From contig JAQWIT010000020.1 of the NCBI GenBank assembly GCA_029248745.1, forward strand, positions 124,001 to 188,000: DNA of 64,000 bases, given 5' to 3'. Position 1 is the first letter of the stretch; each line of letters opens with the position of its first letter. The translations under genes and the position numbers were made by a program. This stretch comes from Gammaproteobacteria bacterium. GTDB lineage: Bacteria > Pseudomonadota > Gammaproteobacteria > Nitrosococcales > Methylophagaceae. The notes under the pieces are model-generated. The model was not told the DNA's origin. It made no database searches and worked only from the letters and a program-made list of their open reading frames with translations. Below are positions 8,885 to 18,335 of this stretch, in pieces.

Positions 8885-8901
8885 CCCCAATTTCGGGTTA
8901 A
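8881..8901 (+). terminator. Short inverted repeat at the ppk1 3' end
   Basis: TTAACCC and GGGTTAA form a perfect seven-base stem around a seven-base loop, beginning at the ppk1 stop codon. There is no strong T tract after it, so it may be a weak terminator or an mRNA 3'-end stabiliser between the convergent genes ppk1 and rlmL. Confidence 0.3.
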
Positions 8902-8917
8902 CTAACGATAAATAACG

Positions 8918-11113
8918 CTAAGTCTTGTTGATCAACCAACAAGCATGAATTTTCGCATTACGCTTAAAATCGAGTGGCAGTGTTTCGTGACTGATATCTT
9001 TAATCGCTAGAGCAGATAACGATGCGGCATCTAATTTAAAGTCTCGACGATTCGTTGAAAAAACCAATTGGCCATCAGCAGTTAATAATGCGGCTGCCAT
9101 TTGAATTAATGAGACGTGATCACGCTGTATATCAAAAACCCCTTCCATTCTGCTCGAGTTCGAAAAAGTGGGTGGATCTAAAAATATCAGGCCATATCTT
9201 TGCGCTTCTTGCTGCGCTGCTTGAAGCCATTCCAAACAATTTGCACGGATAGTACGATGCGTATCACCTTTAAATCCATTGAGCGCCATATTGTCCTCAG
9301 CCCATGCTAAATAGGTGTTGGACATATCAACTGTCGTTGTTGTTTGTGCATGACCCGCCGCCGCATAAACAGAAGCTGACCCCGTATAGGCAAACAAATT
9401 CAAAAAATCACGGCCGGCAGCTAAGTTCGCAATTTTTTGCCGAGTAACACGATGGTCTATGAAGAGCCCTGTATCCAAATAATCCGTTAAATTAACCCAA
9501 AACTGCAAACCATATTCTGTCACCTTAAAGCGATGCTTTTGCGCACCTTGTGCTTCATACTGCTGAGCGCCACGTTGCTTCTGGCGCAATTTCAAGACAA
9601 TATTCGAAGTAGGGATATCAAGTATTAACGGTAATAAATGCATGACATCTTTTAAGCGTCGTACTACTTTCTCAGGATCAATCTGTTTTGGCGGTGCGTA
9701 TTCTTGCACATGAACAGCGTCACCATAAAAATCGATAGCAACCGCATAATCAGGCAGATCAGCGTCATAGACACGATAACAGCTAATATCATTTTTCTTC
9801 GCCCATTTCGCCATATGTTTCGAATTCTTTCTAAAACGATTAACAAACATCTCTGCATGTTCTGATAGCTGATAGTCATCTACACCCGTCACAGAGGGAG
9901 TTATAGGGTCTGGCGAAGTGACCATTCTTTGTGCCTGCTCTGAAAAAGTTCTAATAGCGCGGTATTGAATCACCTGGCAAGCAATTGGGCCATTGTCAAA
10001 AGGCGTACAGTCATACTCTGTCAAGCCCGTTGATTTAGCTAAATCTGGATTATCCGTAATTAATGTTGTCCGCCAACCGGTTAAACTATCAGCGATAACA
10101 TTACCTAAGCTTTTATAAAGAAAATGTAAATCATCCGTTTGGCCAATTCGCGTGCCATAAGGTGGGTTACACACCAGTAAACCGCTATTCGGTAATGATT
10201 TTGACTGTGCAGGCCAATCGAGTAAATCACGTTGTTCAACCTGAATTCGGTCTGTTAGCCCCACTTCAGCAATATTATCTCTAGCAGCTTTAACAGCTGA
10301 AGCATCGGTATCCCCACCTAAAATTAGAGGTAAACGTGATAAACCACTTTGACGACGTCGTTCAGCCTCAGCCTTCAATTGTTTCCAAACCTGTTTATCA
10401 TGTTGTTTCCAGTATAAAAAACCGAAATAATCACGCTGTAAGCCAGGGGCAATATCCGCTGCTATCATTGCAGCTTCAATTAAAAATGTACCTGAGCCAC
10501 ACATCGGATCAAGCAATGCCCAACCCTGTTTTGACAGACGAGGCCAATCTGCTGTCATCAAAATAGCAGCGGCTAAATGTTCTTTTAGAGGCGCAGCAGT
10601 GGATGTCACACGATAACCACGTTTATGCAGGCTCTCACCTGAAAGATCGATACTAACAGCGGCTTGGTTATGTTTGACGTAAACATTAATACGAAGATCG
10701 GGCTGAACCAAATCAACCGAAGGTCGCTCGCCTATTTGTTCTCGAAAACGATCGACAATGCCATCTTTGACACGCTGAGCACCATATTGTGTGTGATGAA
10801 TTTTTGACCGAAAGCTATTAAAATCAACGGCTAATGTTGTATTTTTTCCATCGATATGCTCTTCCCATGCTAGAGTTTTAATCCCATCATAGAGCTCATC
10901 GGTCGTATTCGCCGAGAAACGCGCAATCGGCATCAAAACACGAATAGCAACACGTGACCATAAACAAACCCGGTAAGCGTGTTCTAAACTGCCAGTAAAA
11001 CGGATATTACCTTGCTCTTGCTTCGTGTCAGTAATACCCATTGCCGTCAGCTCTTTTGCCAATAACGGCAACATGCCTCGAGCGGCAGTAATCGTAAACT
11101 TATGTGGGGTCAT
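8918..11113 (-). CDS. rlmL: Bifunctional 23S rRNA methyltransferase RlmKL
   Basis: 731 residues from the ATG at 11113. It methylates 23S rRNA at G2445 (N2, RlmL half) and G2069 (N7, RlmK half). Order: THUMP domain (about residues 45-150), Rossmann methyltransferase with LDPMCGSGTFLIEAA and the catalytic NPPY in LLVCNPPYGTRIG, then the second methyltransferase with DYLDTGLFIDHR, NLFAYTGSASVYAA and LDPPTFSNS. A start 51 bases earlier is possible but adds a non-family extension and runs into divergent yhbY. The length matches E. coli RlmL (702) with modest insertions. Confidence 0.93.
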   Translation of the reverse strand: MTPHKFTITAARGMLPLLAKELTAMGITDTKQEQGNIRFTGSLEHAYRVCLWSRVAIRVLMPIARFSANTTDELYDGIKTLAWEEHIDGKNTTLAVDFNSFRSKIHHTQYGAQRVKDGIVDRFREQIGERPSVDLVQPDLRINVYVKHNQAAVSIDLSGESLHKRGYRVTSTAAPLKEHLAAAILMTADWPRLSKQGWALLDPMCGSGTFLIEAAMIAADIAPGLQRDYFGFLYWKQHDKQVWKQLKAEAERRRQSGLSRLPLILGGDTDASAVKAARDNIAEVGLTDRIQVEQRDLLDWPAQSKSLPNSGLLVCNPPYGTRIGQTDDLHFLYKSLGNVIADSLTGWRTTLITDNPDLAKSTGLTEYDCTPFDNGPIACQVIQYRAIRTFSEQAQRMVTSPDPITPSVTGVDDYQLSEHAEMFVNRFRKNSKHMAKWAKKNDISCYRVYDADLPDYAVAIDFYGDAVHVQEYAPPKQIDPEKVVRRLKDVMHLLPLILDIPTSNIVLKLRQKQRGAQQYEAQGAQKHRFKVTEYGLQFWVNLTDYLDTGLFIDHRVTRQKIANLAAGRDFLNLFAYTGSASVYAAAGHAQTTTTVDMSNTYLAWAEDNMALNGFKGDTHRTIRANCLEWLQAAQQEAQRYGLIFLDPPTFSNSSRMEGVFDIQRDHVSLIQMAAALLTADGQLVFSTNRRDFKLDAASLSALAIKDISHETLPLDFKRNAKIHACWLINKT

Positions 11114-11162
11114 GTTCGCATCCTGTATAATCGGACCTATTTTAATACAGGTGAGCTCATCC

Positions 11163-11456
11163 ATGGCATTAAACGATAAGCAAAAGCGCTATTTACGCGG
11201 TCTAGCCCACCCACTAAAACCGGTTGTGATGCTAGGTAACAAGGGGCTAACAGATAATGTCCAAGCTGAGATAGACAACGCCCTAAGTCGTCATGAATTA
11301 ATCAAAGTGAAAGTCAGTGGCGCAGAAAAAGCAGAACGTTTAGCCATATTAAACTCAATTGCTGACACTAATTCTGCTGACTTAGTCATGTCGATTGGCC
11401 ATGTGGCCGCTTTTTACCGTGCGGCAAAAGAGCCAACGATCCAATTGCCACGCTAA
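11163..11456 (+). CDS. yhbY: YhbY family CRM-domain RNA-binding protein
   Basis: 97 residues, exactly the size of YhbY, a CRM-domain protein bound to pre-50S ribosomal particles. The GxxG RNA-contact loop is visible as VMLGNKGL, preceded by RYLRGLAHPLKPV and followed by ALSRHELIKVKV. I use the ATG at 11163, where a Shine-Dalgarno (AGGTGAG) lies upstream; earlier in-frame codons run through the divergent rlmL coding strand and are not family-like. A TATAAT at 11126-11131 may be its -10. Divergent from rlmL across 49 bases, two ribosome-assembly genes back to back. Confidence 0.92.
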   Translation: MALNDKQKRYLRGLAHPLKPVVMLGNKGLTDNVQAEIDNALSRHELIKVKVSGAEKAERLAILNSIADTNSADLVMSIGHVAAFYRAAKEPTIQLPR

Positions 11457-11588
11457 ACCAAATAAGTTGTGTCCTAGATAAATTATCTTTTAGAATGGGA
11501 AATTGCCCAAATGGTGGAACTTTAGCCGGTGTGACATCGTCAATAGTAATAAATTGTTTGATAACCCAGCACCATGCAGGAGAAAAAA

Positions 11589-12050
11589 ATGAAGTTAGCA
11601 GTACTTTTGCTTGGAACACTCATCTCAAGCGATACATTAGCCTACGAACAAGCTGATCTAGACAAATTAATGACTACCCACCAATGCAACCGTTGTGACC
11701 TAAGTAATGCAGACTTTAGTAAACAAAACTTCAACCATGCAGACTTTAGTAGCGCAAATCTAAAAAAGGCCAATTTCACGCATGCTAAATTGAGGGGTGC
11801 CTGGTTAGCTCATACCAAATTACAGAACGCCAATCTTGAAAGCAGCGTTCTTAGGCGTTCTATTTTAGATTATGCCCAACTGCAAAATGCCAACCTCCGT
11901 CATGCTGACCTACGAAAAGCACAACTTATATTTACGAACTTCACCAATGCAGATTTAACAGATGCAGATTTATCTGGCAGTCGTCAGAATGGTACCGTTT
12001 TTTGTAACACCATCATGCCTGATGGTAGTGTCAACAATAAAAACTGTTAG
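11589..12050 (+). CDS. Secreted pentapeptide-repeat protein
   Basis: 153 residues from the ATG at 11589, chosen because AGGAG sits seven bases upstream and the reading then begins with a clean signal peptide (MKLAVLLLGTLISS...LA, cleavage near residue 18). About residues 35-135 are tandem A(D/N)LxX pentapeptides (CDLSNADFSKQNFNHADFSS, then NANLRHADLRKAQL), predicted to form a right-handed quadrilateral beta helix. Cysteines occur at both ends (CNRCDL; CNTIMP and the C-terminal NKNC) and may pair in the periplasm. Function unknown; export argues against a gyrase-protecting Qnr-type role. Confidence 0.8.
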   Translation: MKLAVLLLGTLISSDTLAYEQADLDKLMTTHQCNRCDLSNADFSKQNFNHADFSSANLKKANFTHAKLRGAWLAHTKLQNANLESSVLRRSILDYAQLQNANLRHADLRKAQLIFTNFTNADLTDADLSGSRQNGTVFCNTIMPDGSVNNKNC

Positions 12051-12149
12051 TGTAGTAAGGTAAATCAACCCTCTGACATAAATAACAAAAATGCTTTAAA
12101 GTAGAATATCTCTAACGTTTCTCTTATTTGCCTTTCCTTAAAACATCAC

Positions 12150-15100
12150 GTGAAAAATACGCTCAATCAACTTCAGCAGTCGATCAGCAATGCCATGTTG
12201 ATTGATCAACATCCTCTAAGACGTCGTTTAGCGAATTTAAGAAAGAAACAACAAGTAAGTTCGGAACAAATTACCGCATTCGAAAATAAATTACTCGCAT
12301 CTATAGCGCGTCGTGAGCAACGCCTAAAGGCGTTGCCTAAACCTTCCTTTAACCAATCCCTTCCTGTTACCGAACGCAAAGCAGAAATTGCACAAGCGAT
12401 TAAAGACAACCAAGTCATCATCCTAAGTGGTGAGACCGGATCGGGTAAAACAACCCAGATTCCAAAAATCTGTTTAGAACTTGGCCGTGGTGTCCAGGGT
12501 TTAATTGGCCATACACAACCACGTCGCATTGCTGCACGGACAGTTGCAACACGAATCGCGGAAGAATTTAAAAGCCAAATAGGCGATGTCGTCGGCTACA
12601 AAGTCCGTTTTCATGATCAAGTTAAAGCTGATAAAAGCTATATCAAATTGATGACAGACGGCATTTTATTAGCCGAAACACAGAACGACAAATTTCTAAA
12701 TCAATATGACACTATCATAATTGATGAAGCACATGAACGTAGTCTCAATATTGATTTTTTATTAGGTTACCTTAAGCAACTCCTGCCTAAGCGTCCTGAT
12801 CTCAGAATCATTATTACCTCAGCCACCATTGATACAGAACGCTTTTCAAAACATTTTGATGATGCACCAGTTATCGAGGTAAGCGGACGCACGTACCCTG
12901 TTGAAGTCCGTTACCAGCCTCCAATGGATGACGATGAAGAACAACGCGATTACGATATGATCCGAGGGATCATCGATGCCACAGATGAACTATGTCGAGA
13001 AGGACAAGGGGATATACTCATTTTCTTATCAGGTGAACGTGATATCAGAGAAGTGTCGGAAGCCCTTAGAAAACACCGCCCCGATCAAACGGATATTCTT
13101 CCGCTATTTGCACGACAATCATCAGCAGAACAAAATAGAGTCTTTAAAACGGGTGGTAAAAGACGAATCATCCTGTCGACTAATGTAGCAGAAACCTCTT
13201 TAACTGTACCGGGAATTCGTTATGTTATTGATCCCGGTTACGCACGTATCAGCCGATATAGTGTCCGCAATAAAGTACAACGCCTACCGATAGAAAAAAT
13301 ATCGAAATCCAGTGCTAATCAACGCTCTGGTCGCTGTGGACGTGTCGCAGCAGGTATCGCAATCAGACTCTATGATGAAGATGACTTTAACAACCGTCCC
13401 GATTTCACCGATCCTGAGATATTGCGTACCAATTTAGCCTCAGTCATCTTGCAAATGGCGGCGCTAAAACTGGGCGACCCAGCACAATTTCCTTTTATTA
13501 ACCCGCCGCCACAAAAAGTCATTAACGATGGTTTTAGGTTATTAGAAGAATTAGGTGCCGTGACAAAAGAACATCGTCTAACACCACTCGGACAACAATT
13601 GGCCAAATTACCGATTGAACCTCGGATTGCACGGATGATTTTAGCCGCTGATAAGTTAGGCTGTTTAACAGAAGTCCTGGTCATCGCTAGTGCCTTAAGT
13701 ATTCAAGACCCACGTGAACGACCAATGGACAAACAACAAACAGCCGATCAGGCACACAGTCAATTTAAAGATGAGCGTTCCGACTTTTTAGCCTATTTAA
13801 AACTATGGGCGCTTTACCATTATAAAAAGAAACATCTCAGCCAAAATAAACTTCGAAAATATTGCAAAGAAAACTTTTTATCCTTTTTGCGGTTAAGAGA
13901 GTGGCATGACATTCACCAGCAATTACATGTTCAAATCACTCAAATGGGCTTTAAGCCAAATTCACAAAACGCTGACTACCCTGCCATTCACCAAGCATTA
14001 CTATCAGGATTGCTCAGCAATATCGCAACCAAAACAGATAAGACTGAATATACCGGGGGACGTAATTTAAAATGCCATATCTTCCCTGGTTCAGTGCTCC
14101 ATAAAAAAGGGTCCAAATGGATCATGGCTGCCGAACTAGTTGAAACAGGTAGGCTCTATGCCCGTGTCGTCGCAAAAATAGAACCAGAATGGATTGAAGA
14201 AATTGCTGGTGATTTAGTCAGAAAACAATATGCCGACCCGCATTGGGAAAAGAAACCAGCGCAAGTTATTGCATTTGAACAAGTCTCACTTTATGGTTTA
14301 CCCATTGTGGCACGCCGTCGCCGTCATTATGGCTCAATTGACCCTTCGCAATCCCACGAAATATTTATCCGTAATGCCCTAGTACAAGGTGATTGGCATT
14401 GTCGCGCCGCCTTTTTTAAATACAATCTTGAATTAATACAAAGTATCGAAATACTTGAAAAAAAATCACGACGACGTGATGTATTAGTGGATGATGAAGT
14501 ATTGTTTGAATTTTACCAACAGAAGATTCCTGACAATATCGTTAATGGTGCCGGTTTTGAAAAATGGCGAAAACAAATCGAAAAAAGTGAGCCAAAACAC
14601 CTATTTTTAGATCGCGATAGTTTGATGCAACACCAAGCAGAACACATCACAGCTGAAAACTTCCCAGATCAAATATTAGTTAATCGCGTTCCACTTAATC
14701 TGGAATACCATTTTGAACCTGGACAACAACAAGATGGTATTACCCAAACCATTCCTATCTCGCTGTTAAACCAAACAAATCTAGATCGCTACCAATGGCT
14801 TGTTCCTGGTCTACTTCGAGAAAAAATCATTTTCTTGATCAAAAGCCTGCCCAAATCCCAACGTCGTCATTTCATACCGGTACCAAACTATGCTGATAAC
14901 TGTCTAAAAGTGATGACACCGGATGATGGGGATTTGCTAGCAGCGCTATCGAAACAATTATTAAAATTATCAGGCATCGACATTCCCATTTCGGATTGGC
15001 AAGTTTCTGCATTACCACCTCATCTACAAATGAATTTCAAACTGATCGATGAATCAGGAAAAGCACTTGAGGAAAGCCGTGACTTGGCAGCGCTCAAACT

Positions 15101-16052
15101 GCAATGGGCACAACAAGCAGCAGCTAGTTTCCAGGCTATCCCTGACAGCGAACATGAACAACGTGGACTCACCTCATGGAGTTTCGGAGAACTAGCGCCG
15201 CAAATAACACTTGAGCAGAACAATTTGGAGATGACAGCATACCCGGCCTTGATTGATCAGGGAGAACATGTCGATCTGACATTGTTAGATACGGCCAAAC
15301 AAGCTCAACACCAAACACATTTGGGGCTGAGGCGACTCTTCATGTTAGCCCAAGCCGATAGTATCAAATACTTAAACAAACAGTTACCGAATATGCAGCA
15401 AATGTGCCTGCATTATCTCAATGTTCCTGAGAGTCCGTTCAAACAGGCTAAAGCTAACATAGCTACAAGTACACCTTGCGAACAGTTAAAAATGGACCTC
15501 ATCACACTCGCATTTGATCTTTGTTTTATTTCAGATCAAGAACCGATTCAGAATAAGACCCAGTTCGAACATCGTCTGGAACAAAAACGCGGTGACTTAA
15601 TTGAAACGGCCAATAAATTTGCCGATAATTTGTCCAGACCATTGGCAGAATATCATGCCGTTGCTAAACGTTTATCATTAAAACTGCCATTAACAGCCCT
15701 AAATGCAGTCAAAGACATTCAATCACAATTGAGTTACTTGGTTTATCAGGGTTTTATACATAACACGCCCGAACAAGCACTCAAGCGCATGCCTCTATAC
15801 TTTCAAGCCATTGGGCAGCGTTTAGACAAAATGACCAGCGACCCGATGCGTGATAAAGAATGGATGGTAGAAGTACAGCCACATTGGCAACGTTATTTAA
15901 ATAATACAGGTAAGGATACCTCTGAATCACTTAATGAATACCGCTGGATGATCGAGGAATTTCGTATTTCTTTATTCGCACAAGGCATCAAGACAGCCTA
16001 CCCCATTTCAGCTAAGCGCCTTGAGAAGCAATGGGCGAAATGCCGGTCATAA
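12150..16052 (+). CDS. hrpA: ATP-dependent RNA helicase HrpA
   Basis: 1300 residues, full length for HrpA, a DEAH-box helicase involved in mRNA processing and rescue of stalled ribosomes. Visible: Walker A GETGSGKTTQIP near residue 95, DEAH in IIIDEAHERSL near residue 190, SAT in ITSATID, and motif VI NQRSGRCGRVAAG; the HA2, OB-fold and long DUF3418 C-terminal regions follow. The start is a GTG at 12150 with a poor Shine-Dalgarno, in the family-expected place. This single uninterrupted 3.9-kb reading frame is good evidence that stops and shifts elsewhere in the window are not sequence noise. Confidence 0.95.
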   Translation: MKNTLNQLQQSISNAMLIDQHPLRRRLANLRKKQQVSSEQITAFENKLLASIARREQRLKALPKPSFNQSLPVTERKAEIAQAIKDNQVIILSGETGSGKTTQIPKICLELGRGVQGLIGHTQPRRIAARTVATRIAEEFKSQIGDVVGYKVRFHDQVKADKSYIKLMTDGILLAETQNDKFLNQYDTIIIDEAHERSLNIDFLLGYLKQLLPKRPDLRIIITSATIDTERFSKHFDDAPVIEVSGRTYPVEVRYQPPMDDDEEQRDYDMIRGIIDATDELCREGQGDILIFLSGERDIREVSEALRKHRPDQTDILPLFARQSSAEQNRVFKTGGKRRIILSTNVAETSLTVPGIRYVIDPGYARISRYSVRNKVQRLPIEKISKSSANQRSGRCGRVAAGIAIRLYDEDDFNNRPDFTDPEILRTNLASVILQMAALKLGDPAQFPFINPPPQKVINDGFRLLEELGAVTKEHRLTPLGQQLAKLPIEPRIARMILAADKLGCLTEVLVIASALSIQDPRERPMDKQQTADQAHSQFKDERSDFLAYLKLWALYHYKKKHLSQNKLRKYCKENFLSFLRLREWHDIHQQLHVQITQMGFKPNSQNADYPAIHQALLSGLLSNIATKTDKTEYTGGRNLKCHIFPGSVLHKKGSKWIMAAELVETGRLYARVVAKIEPEWIEEIAGDLVRKQYADPHWEKKPAQVIAFEQVSLYGLPIVARRRRHYGSIDPSQSHEIFIRNALVQGDWHCRAAFFKYNLELIQSIEILEKKSRRRDVLVDDEVLFEFYQQKIPDNIVNGAGFEKWRKQIEKSEPKHLFLDRDSLMQHQAEHITAENFPDQILVNRVPLNLEYHFEPGQQQDGITQTIPISLLNQTNLDRYQWLVPGLLREKIIFLIKSLPKSQRRHFIPVPNYADNCLKVMTPDDGDLLAALSKQLLKLSGIDIPISDWQVSALPPHLQMNFKLIDESGKALEESRDLAALKLQWAQQAAASFQAIPDSEHEQRGLTSWSFGELAPQITLEQNNLEMTAYPALIDQGEHVDLTLLDTAKQAQHQTHLGLRRLFMLAQADSIKYLNKQLPNMQQMCLHYLNVPESPFKQAKANIATSTPCEQLKMDLITLAFDLCFISDQEPIQNKTQFEHRLEQKRGDLIETANKFADNLSRPLAEYHAVAKRLSLKLPLTALNAVKDIQSQLSYLVYQGFIHNTPEQALKRMPLYFQAIGQRLDKMTSDPMRDKEWMVEVQPHWQRYLNNTGKDTSESLNEYRWMIEEFRISLFAQGIKTAYPISAKRLEKQWAKCRS

Positions 16053-16289
16053 CGTGTTCAGCCAGCGCCCAAGGAACAGGTGGACCATTCCAATAACCTT
16101 GAGCATAATCGACACCAATTTCACCTGGTTTTGTAAAAATAGCGTCATTCTCAACAAACTCATCAATCGTTTGATGCCCATGAAGTGGCCAACCACCCAC
16201 AAATCAATAGCTGAAGCCAAATTATAATGTTCAGCTGCAGCTAAAAACATCCCAGGCGGCAGGAAAGATTCAGCTTTATCTCAGTAGAC
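16012..16289 (-). pseudogene. Relic of an EAL-domain c-di-GMP phosphodiesterase with an internal deletion
   Basis: On the minus strand one frame reads FLPPGMFLAAAEHYNLASAI and then DLWVV, the start-of-EAL segment normally written FIPAAERYNLMPAIDRWVI. After about 16200 the frame changes and reads GHQTIDEFVEN followed by EIGVDYAQGYWNGPPVPW, the very end of an EAL domain (usually TIAEFVEN and REIGVDYAQGY). The roughly 150 residues between, which hold most catalytic metal ligands, are missing, and an in-frame TGA lies just upstream near 16286. So this is an internally deleted, frameshifted relic, probably of a GGDEF-EAL protein. Its 3' end overlaps hrpA by about 40 bases. Confidence 0.8.
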
Positions 16290-16785
16290 TATCTAACATC
16301 ATCAAATATAAGGGATCATCTGATGCTTTATCACTGATTGAAGTTTTTTTGATCAAGGGCTTATCATTACTATCTATCTGGATAATAGCCCAACATTGGT
16401 ATGACGAACCTAAACCTCAAACAGAATTACAAATCATAAAAATAGTGCCTCTCTCAAATGGAATAAAAATATACAGTTGTGTCAGCATTGTTCCCGTCAA
16501 ACATAGAGTAGAACGGCAAGCACTCGCATGGATAGCGTTAACGAATACTACTCCGCGACACAGGCAGCTGAATAACAGCAGTCAAAAAAACAAAAGCTGT
16601 CATGGCGGGGAAATAATGAATTAATATCTAGTTTGGTATCAATATCAAGGCCAGCAATACCAAACAGTTTTAAATTCCCAACCTAACAAAGACCTCGCTA
16701 ATACCCTTCAGAGGAATGTAGATAAAGGGTATTTTTAAACTATGCACTTGCCGAAACAAAGTGAATAGTTTCTAATGGGAACACA
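16290..16785 (+). other. Probable decayed region between the EAL relic and cytochrome c gene
   Basis: No intact gene seen. An open frame runs from about 16268 to 16624 without a convincing start and without a domain I recognise. From 16631 to 16738 another frame reads VWYQYQGQQYQTVLN and on to a TAA, weakly like the C terminus of glycine-zipper 2TM envelope proteins. I read the stretch as debris of one or two lost genes, with the cytochrome c promoter somewhere near the right end. Confidence 0.35.
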
Positions 16786-16809
16786 ATGATATGTGTAAGG
16801 AGTCAAACG

Positions 16810-17235
16810 ATGCAAAGCCGAAGTAATATGTTACGTCTTGTAGCATTCACCTTAACAGCTTTTTTAGCTGTTTCTGTGCCTAGTTATGCTGACACACCCT
16901 ATACCGTAGCCGATGGTAAAGCATTAGATTCAAATAGCTACAAAGGCTATAAAACATATCGTCAATGGTGCGCGCGCTGTCATGGCACTTTTGGACAAGG
17001 TGGCCCAAAGGCACCGAACCTAGCCAAAAGTTTAACCACTCTATCTCTGGAAGAATTTACTGAAACCGTCAAAACAGGAAATGTACCAAAAGCAAGACAA
17101 ACGACTAAACAAGGTCGTATGCCAGCGCAAGGTCGTAGACAAGTCGTTATGAGAAACATTGATGGCATATACAGTTATTTAAGAGCCAGAGCTGATGGTG
17201 CAATTGGCACAGTCAGGCCTAATCTAGCTAAATAA
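16810..17235 (+). CDS. Periplasmic monohaem cytochrome c, PQQ-dehydrogenase type
   Basis: 141 residues from the ATG at 16810, which has AAGGAG upstream; an ATG at 16786 is less well placed. A signal peptide (MLRLVAFTLTAFLAV, cleavage near SYA-DTPY) is followed by YTVADGKALD and the haem site CARCHG. The likely distal methionine lies in GRMPAQG. The DGK...YxGxxTYRxxCARCHG pattern and the C-terminal YLRARADGAIG are those of small cytochromes c that accept electrons from PQQ-dependent alcohol/methanol dehydrogenases (c550, XoxG/MxaG relatives). No dehydrogenase gene lies in this window, so partnership is inference. It is intact although the genes on both sides are decayed. Confidence 0.75.
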   Translation: MQSRSNMLRLVAFTLTAFLAVSVPSYADTPYTVADGKALDSNSYKGYKTYRQWCARCHGTFGQGGPKAPNLAKSLTTLSLEEFTETVKTGNVPKARQTTKQGRMPAQGRRQVVMRNIDGIYSYLRARADGAIGTVRPNLAK

Positions 17236-17237
17236 TC

Positions 17238-17774
17238 ATGACTTTACACGCCCTATTCTTTTTACTATCGTATTAATTGCCGCCATAGGAAGCGTAATGG
17301 CAGATACAACATTGCCCTTGACGAAAGAATCAGGTGCCGAACATATCCAACAACAGTCAGGCGGTAAAGTCCTATCTGCCGATTCCAAATAGGATGGCGA
17401 TAAGCAACTGTTCAGAGTAAAAGTGCTTCATGATGACGGTAAAATTAAAGTTTACCAACTTGATGCAGCAACGGAAGGTAGCTCAACACTCCAAGCCCCT
17501 GTGGTTATAACAGCATTAATTAAGAAACTCACCACATCACTCGATAAAGAGTATCAAGGAAAACACATTACCTATCAAAGCCGACTCGATCCAACCCTGA
17601 CCTTAAGTGCTGATGAAGGTAATATGCGGTAAAAGAATGGGTACCCAAACAGAAGGACAAGGTTTAGGCCTTGCTATTGCATGCGATATCGTTGATGCCT
17701 ATCAAGGCACGCTTAAAATACGTTCGAGTAAATTAGGGGGTGCTTGCTTTATTATTTCGCTTCCAAGACGTTAA
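17238..17774 (+). pseudogene. Relic of a PepSY protein fused by deletion to a PhoQ-like sensor kinase
   Basis: From 17240 one frame gives a signal-peptide-like RPILFTIVLIAAIGSVMA, then a PepSY domain (SGGKVLSADSK, TAG at 17390-17392, DGDKQLFRVKVLHDDGKIKV). The frame then runs without a break into sensor-kinase sequence (LIKKLTTSLDKEYQGKHITY, SRLDPTLTLSADEGN) just before the ATP-binding domain, and stops at 17632. In a different frame the kinase end follows: GQGLGLAIACDIVDAYQG and RSSKLGGACFIISLP, ending at 17774. The usual order is PepSY gene, response regulator, kinase; here the regulator, the kinase N-terminal half and the middle of the ATPase domain are all missing. There is no in-frame start. 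Clearly dead. Confidence 0.82.
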
Positions 17775-17778
17775 ACCA

Positions 17779-18297
17779 TCATGTCTCAACTTGGCATGTC
17801 TGCAAATATTTAAATAATAAACGAGCAGACTTTGGGCTTTTATTAAGCTTTGCTTCCTTAGCCGCATTTCTGACTAACTGACGCACATATTGACCATCAA
17901 AGGATTCAAGTTGCTGATGTAACATCGTCATTACATCGTTATTACCCGACAATAAGTGATCTCGCCACTGCTCTAACTCATGAAACTGCTTCACTTCACC
18001 TGGGTGAGCTTGCTTTAGTTTCGCTACATTAGCTGCGATCGTTTCATGATCTTCATCAGCTATAAGGCGGCCGATAAATCCCGTTTCACGTTTTAATGCA
18101 CCGTGACTCATGGATTGCGCTTTCACAACTGACTCGTATAAACGTTCGGGTAATACTAATTTGTCCAAGTCTTTTACTGGCAGTGAGATGAGTGTTCTGC
18201 CCAATGCTTTTAACTCAAGTAATTCACGTTTAATTTGGGACTTACTCTTCTCATCCTCAAATTCATCTTCACTTTCACCATAAAACTCAGTTGTCAT
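17779..18297 (-). CDS. darP: Ribosome-associated protein DarP (YjgA, DUF615)
   Basis: 172 residues, E. coli YjgA is about 183. DarP binds late 50S assembly intermediates and promotes peptidyl-transferase-centre maturation. Family signatures: acidic N terminus (SEDEFEDEKSKSQIKREL), LKALGRTLISLPVKDLDKL, RQSxxFIGRLI-like KRETGFIGRLI, and the basic C-terminal KSARLLFKYLQ. It follows the arsenosugar-type operon by 38 bases on the same strand and may be the tail of that transcript or have its own promoter. Confidence 0.92.
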   Translation of the reverse strand: MTTEFYGESEDEFEDEKSKSQIKRELLELKALGRTLISLPVKDLDKLVLPERLYESVVKAQSMSHGALKRETGFIGRLIADEDHETIAANVAKLKQAHPGEVKQFHELEQWRDHLLSGNNDVMTMLHQQLESFDGQYVRQLVRNAAKEAKLNKSPKSARLLFKYLQTCQVET

Positions 18298-18335
18298 TTC
18301 ATTAACGTCTCAATTAAAAGCAGGGTTATTTTACG

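Noticed and set aside
12206-12529. Antisense frames such as 12206-12529 and 9055-9252.
   Set aside because: They mirror the coding of hrpA and rlmL, have no domain or ribosome site and are shadows.
16631-16735. Two inverted repeats (GTTTGGTAT/ATACCAAAC and ATACCCTT/AAGGGTAT with a T run) upstream of cytochrome c.
   Set aside because: They fall in a stretch that reads as a coding remnant and their loops are 16-17 bases; not convincing as terminators or operators.
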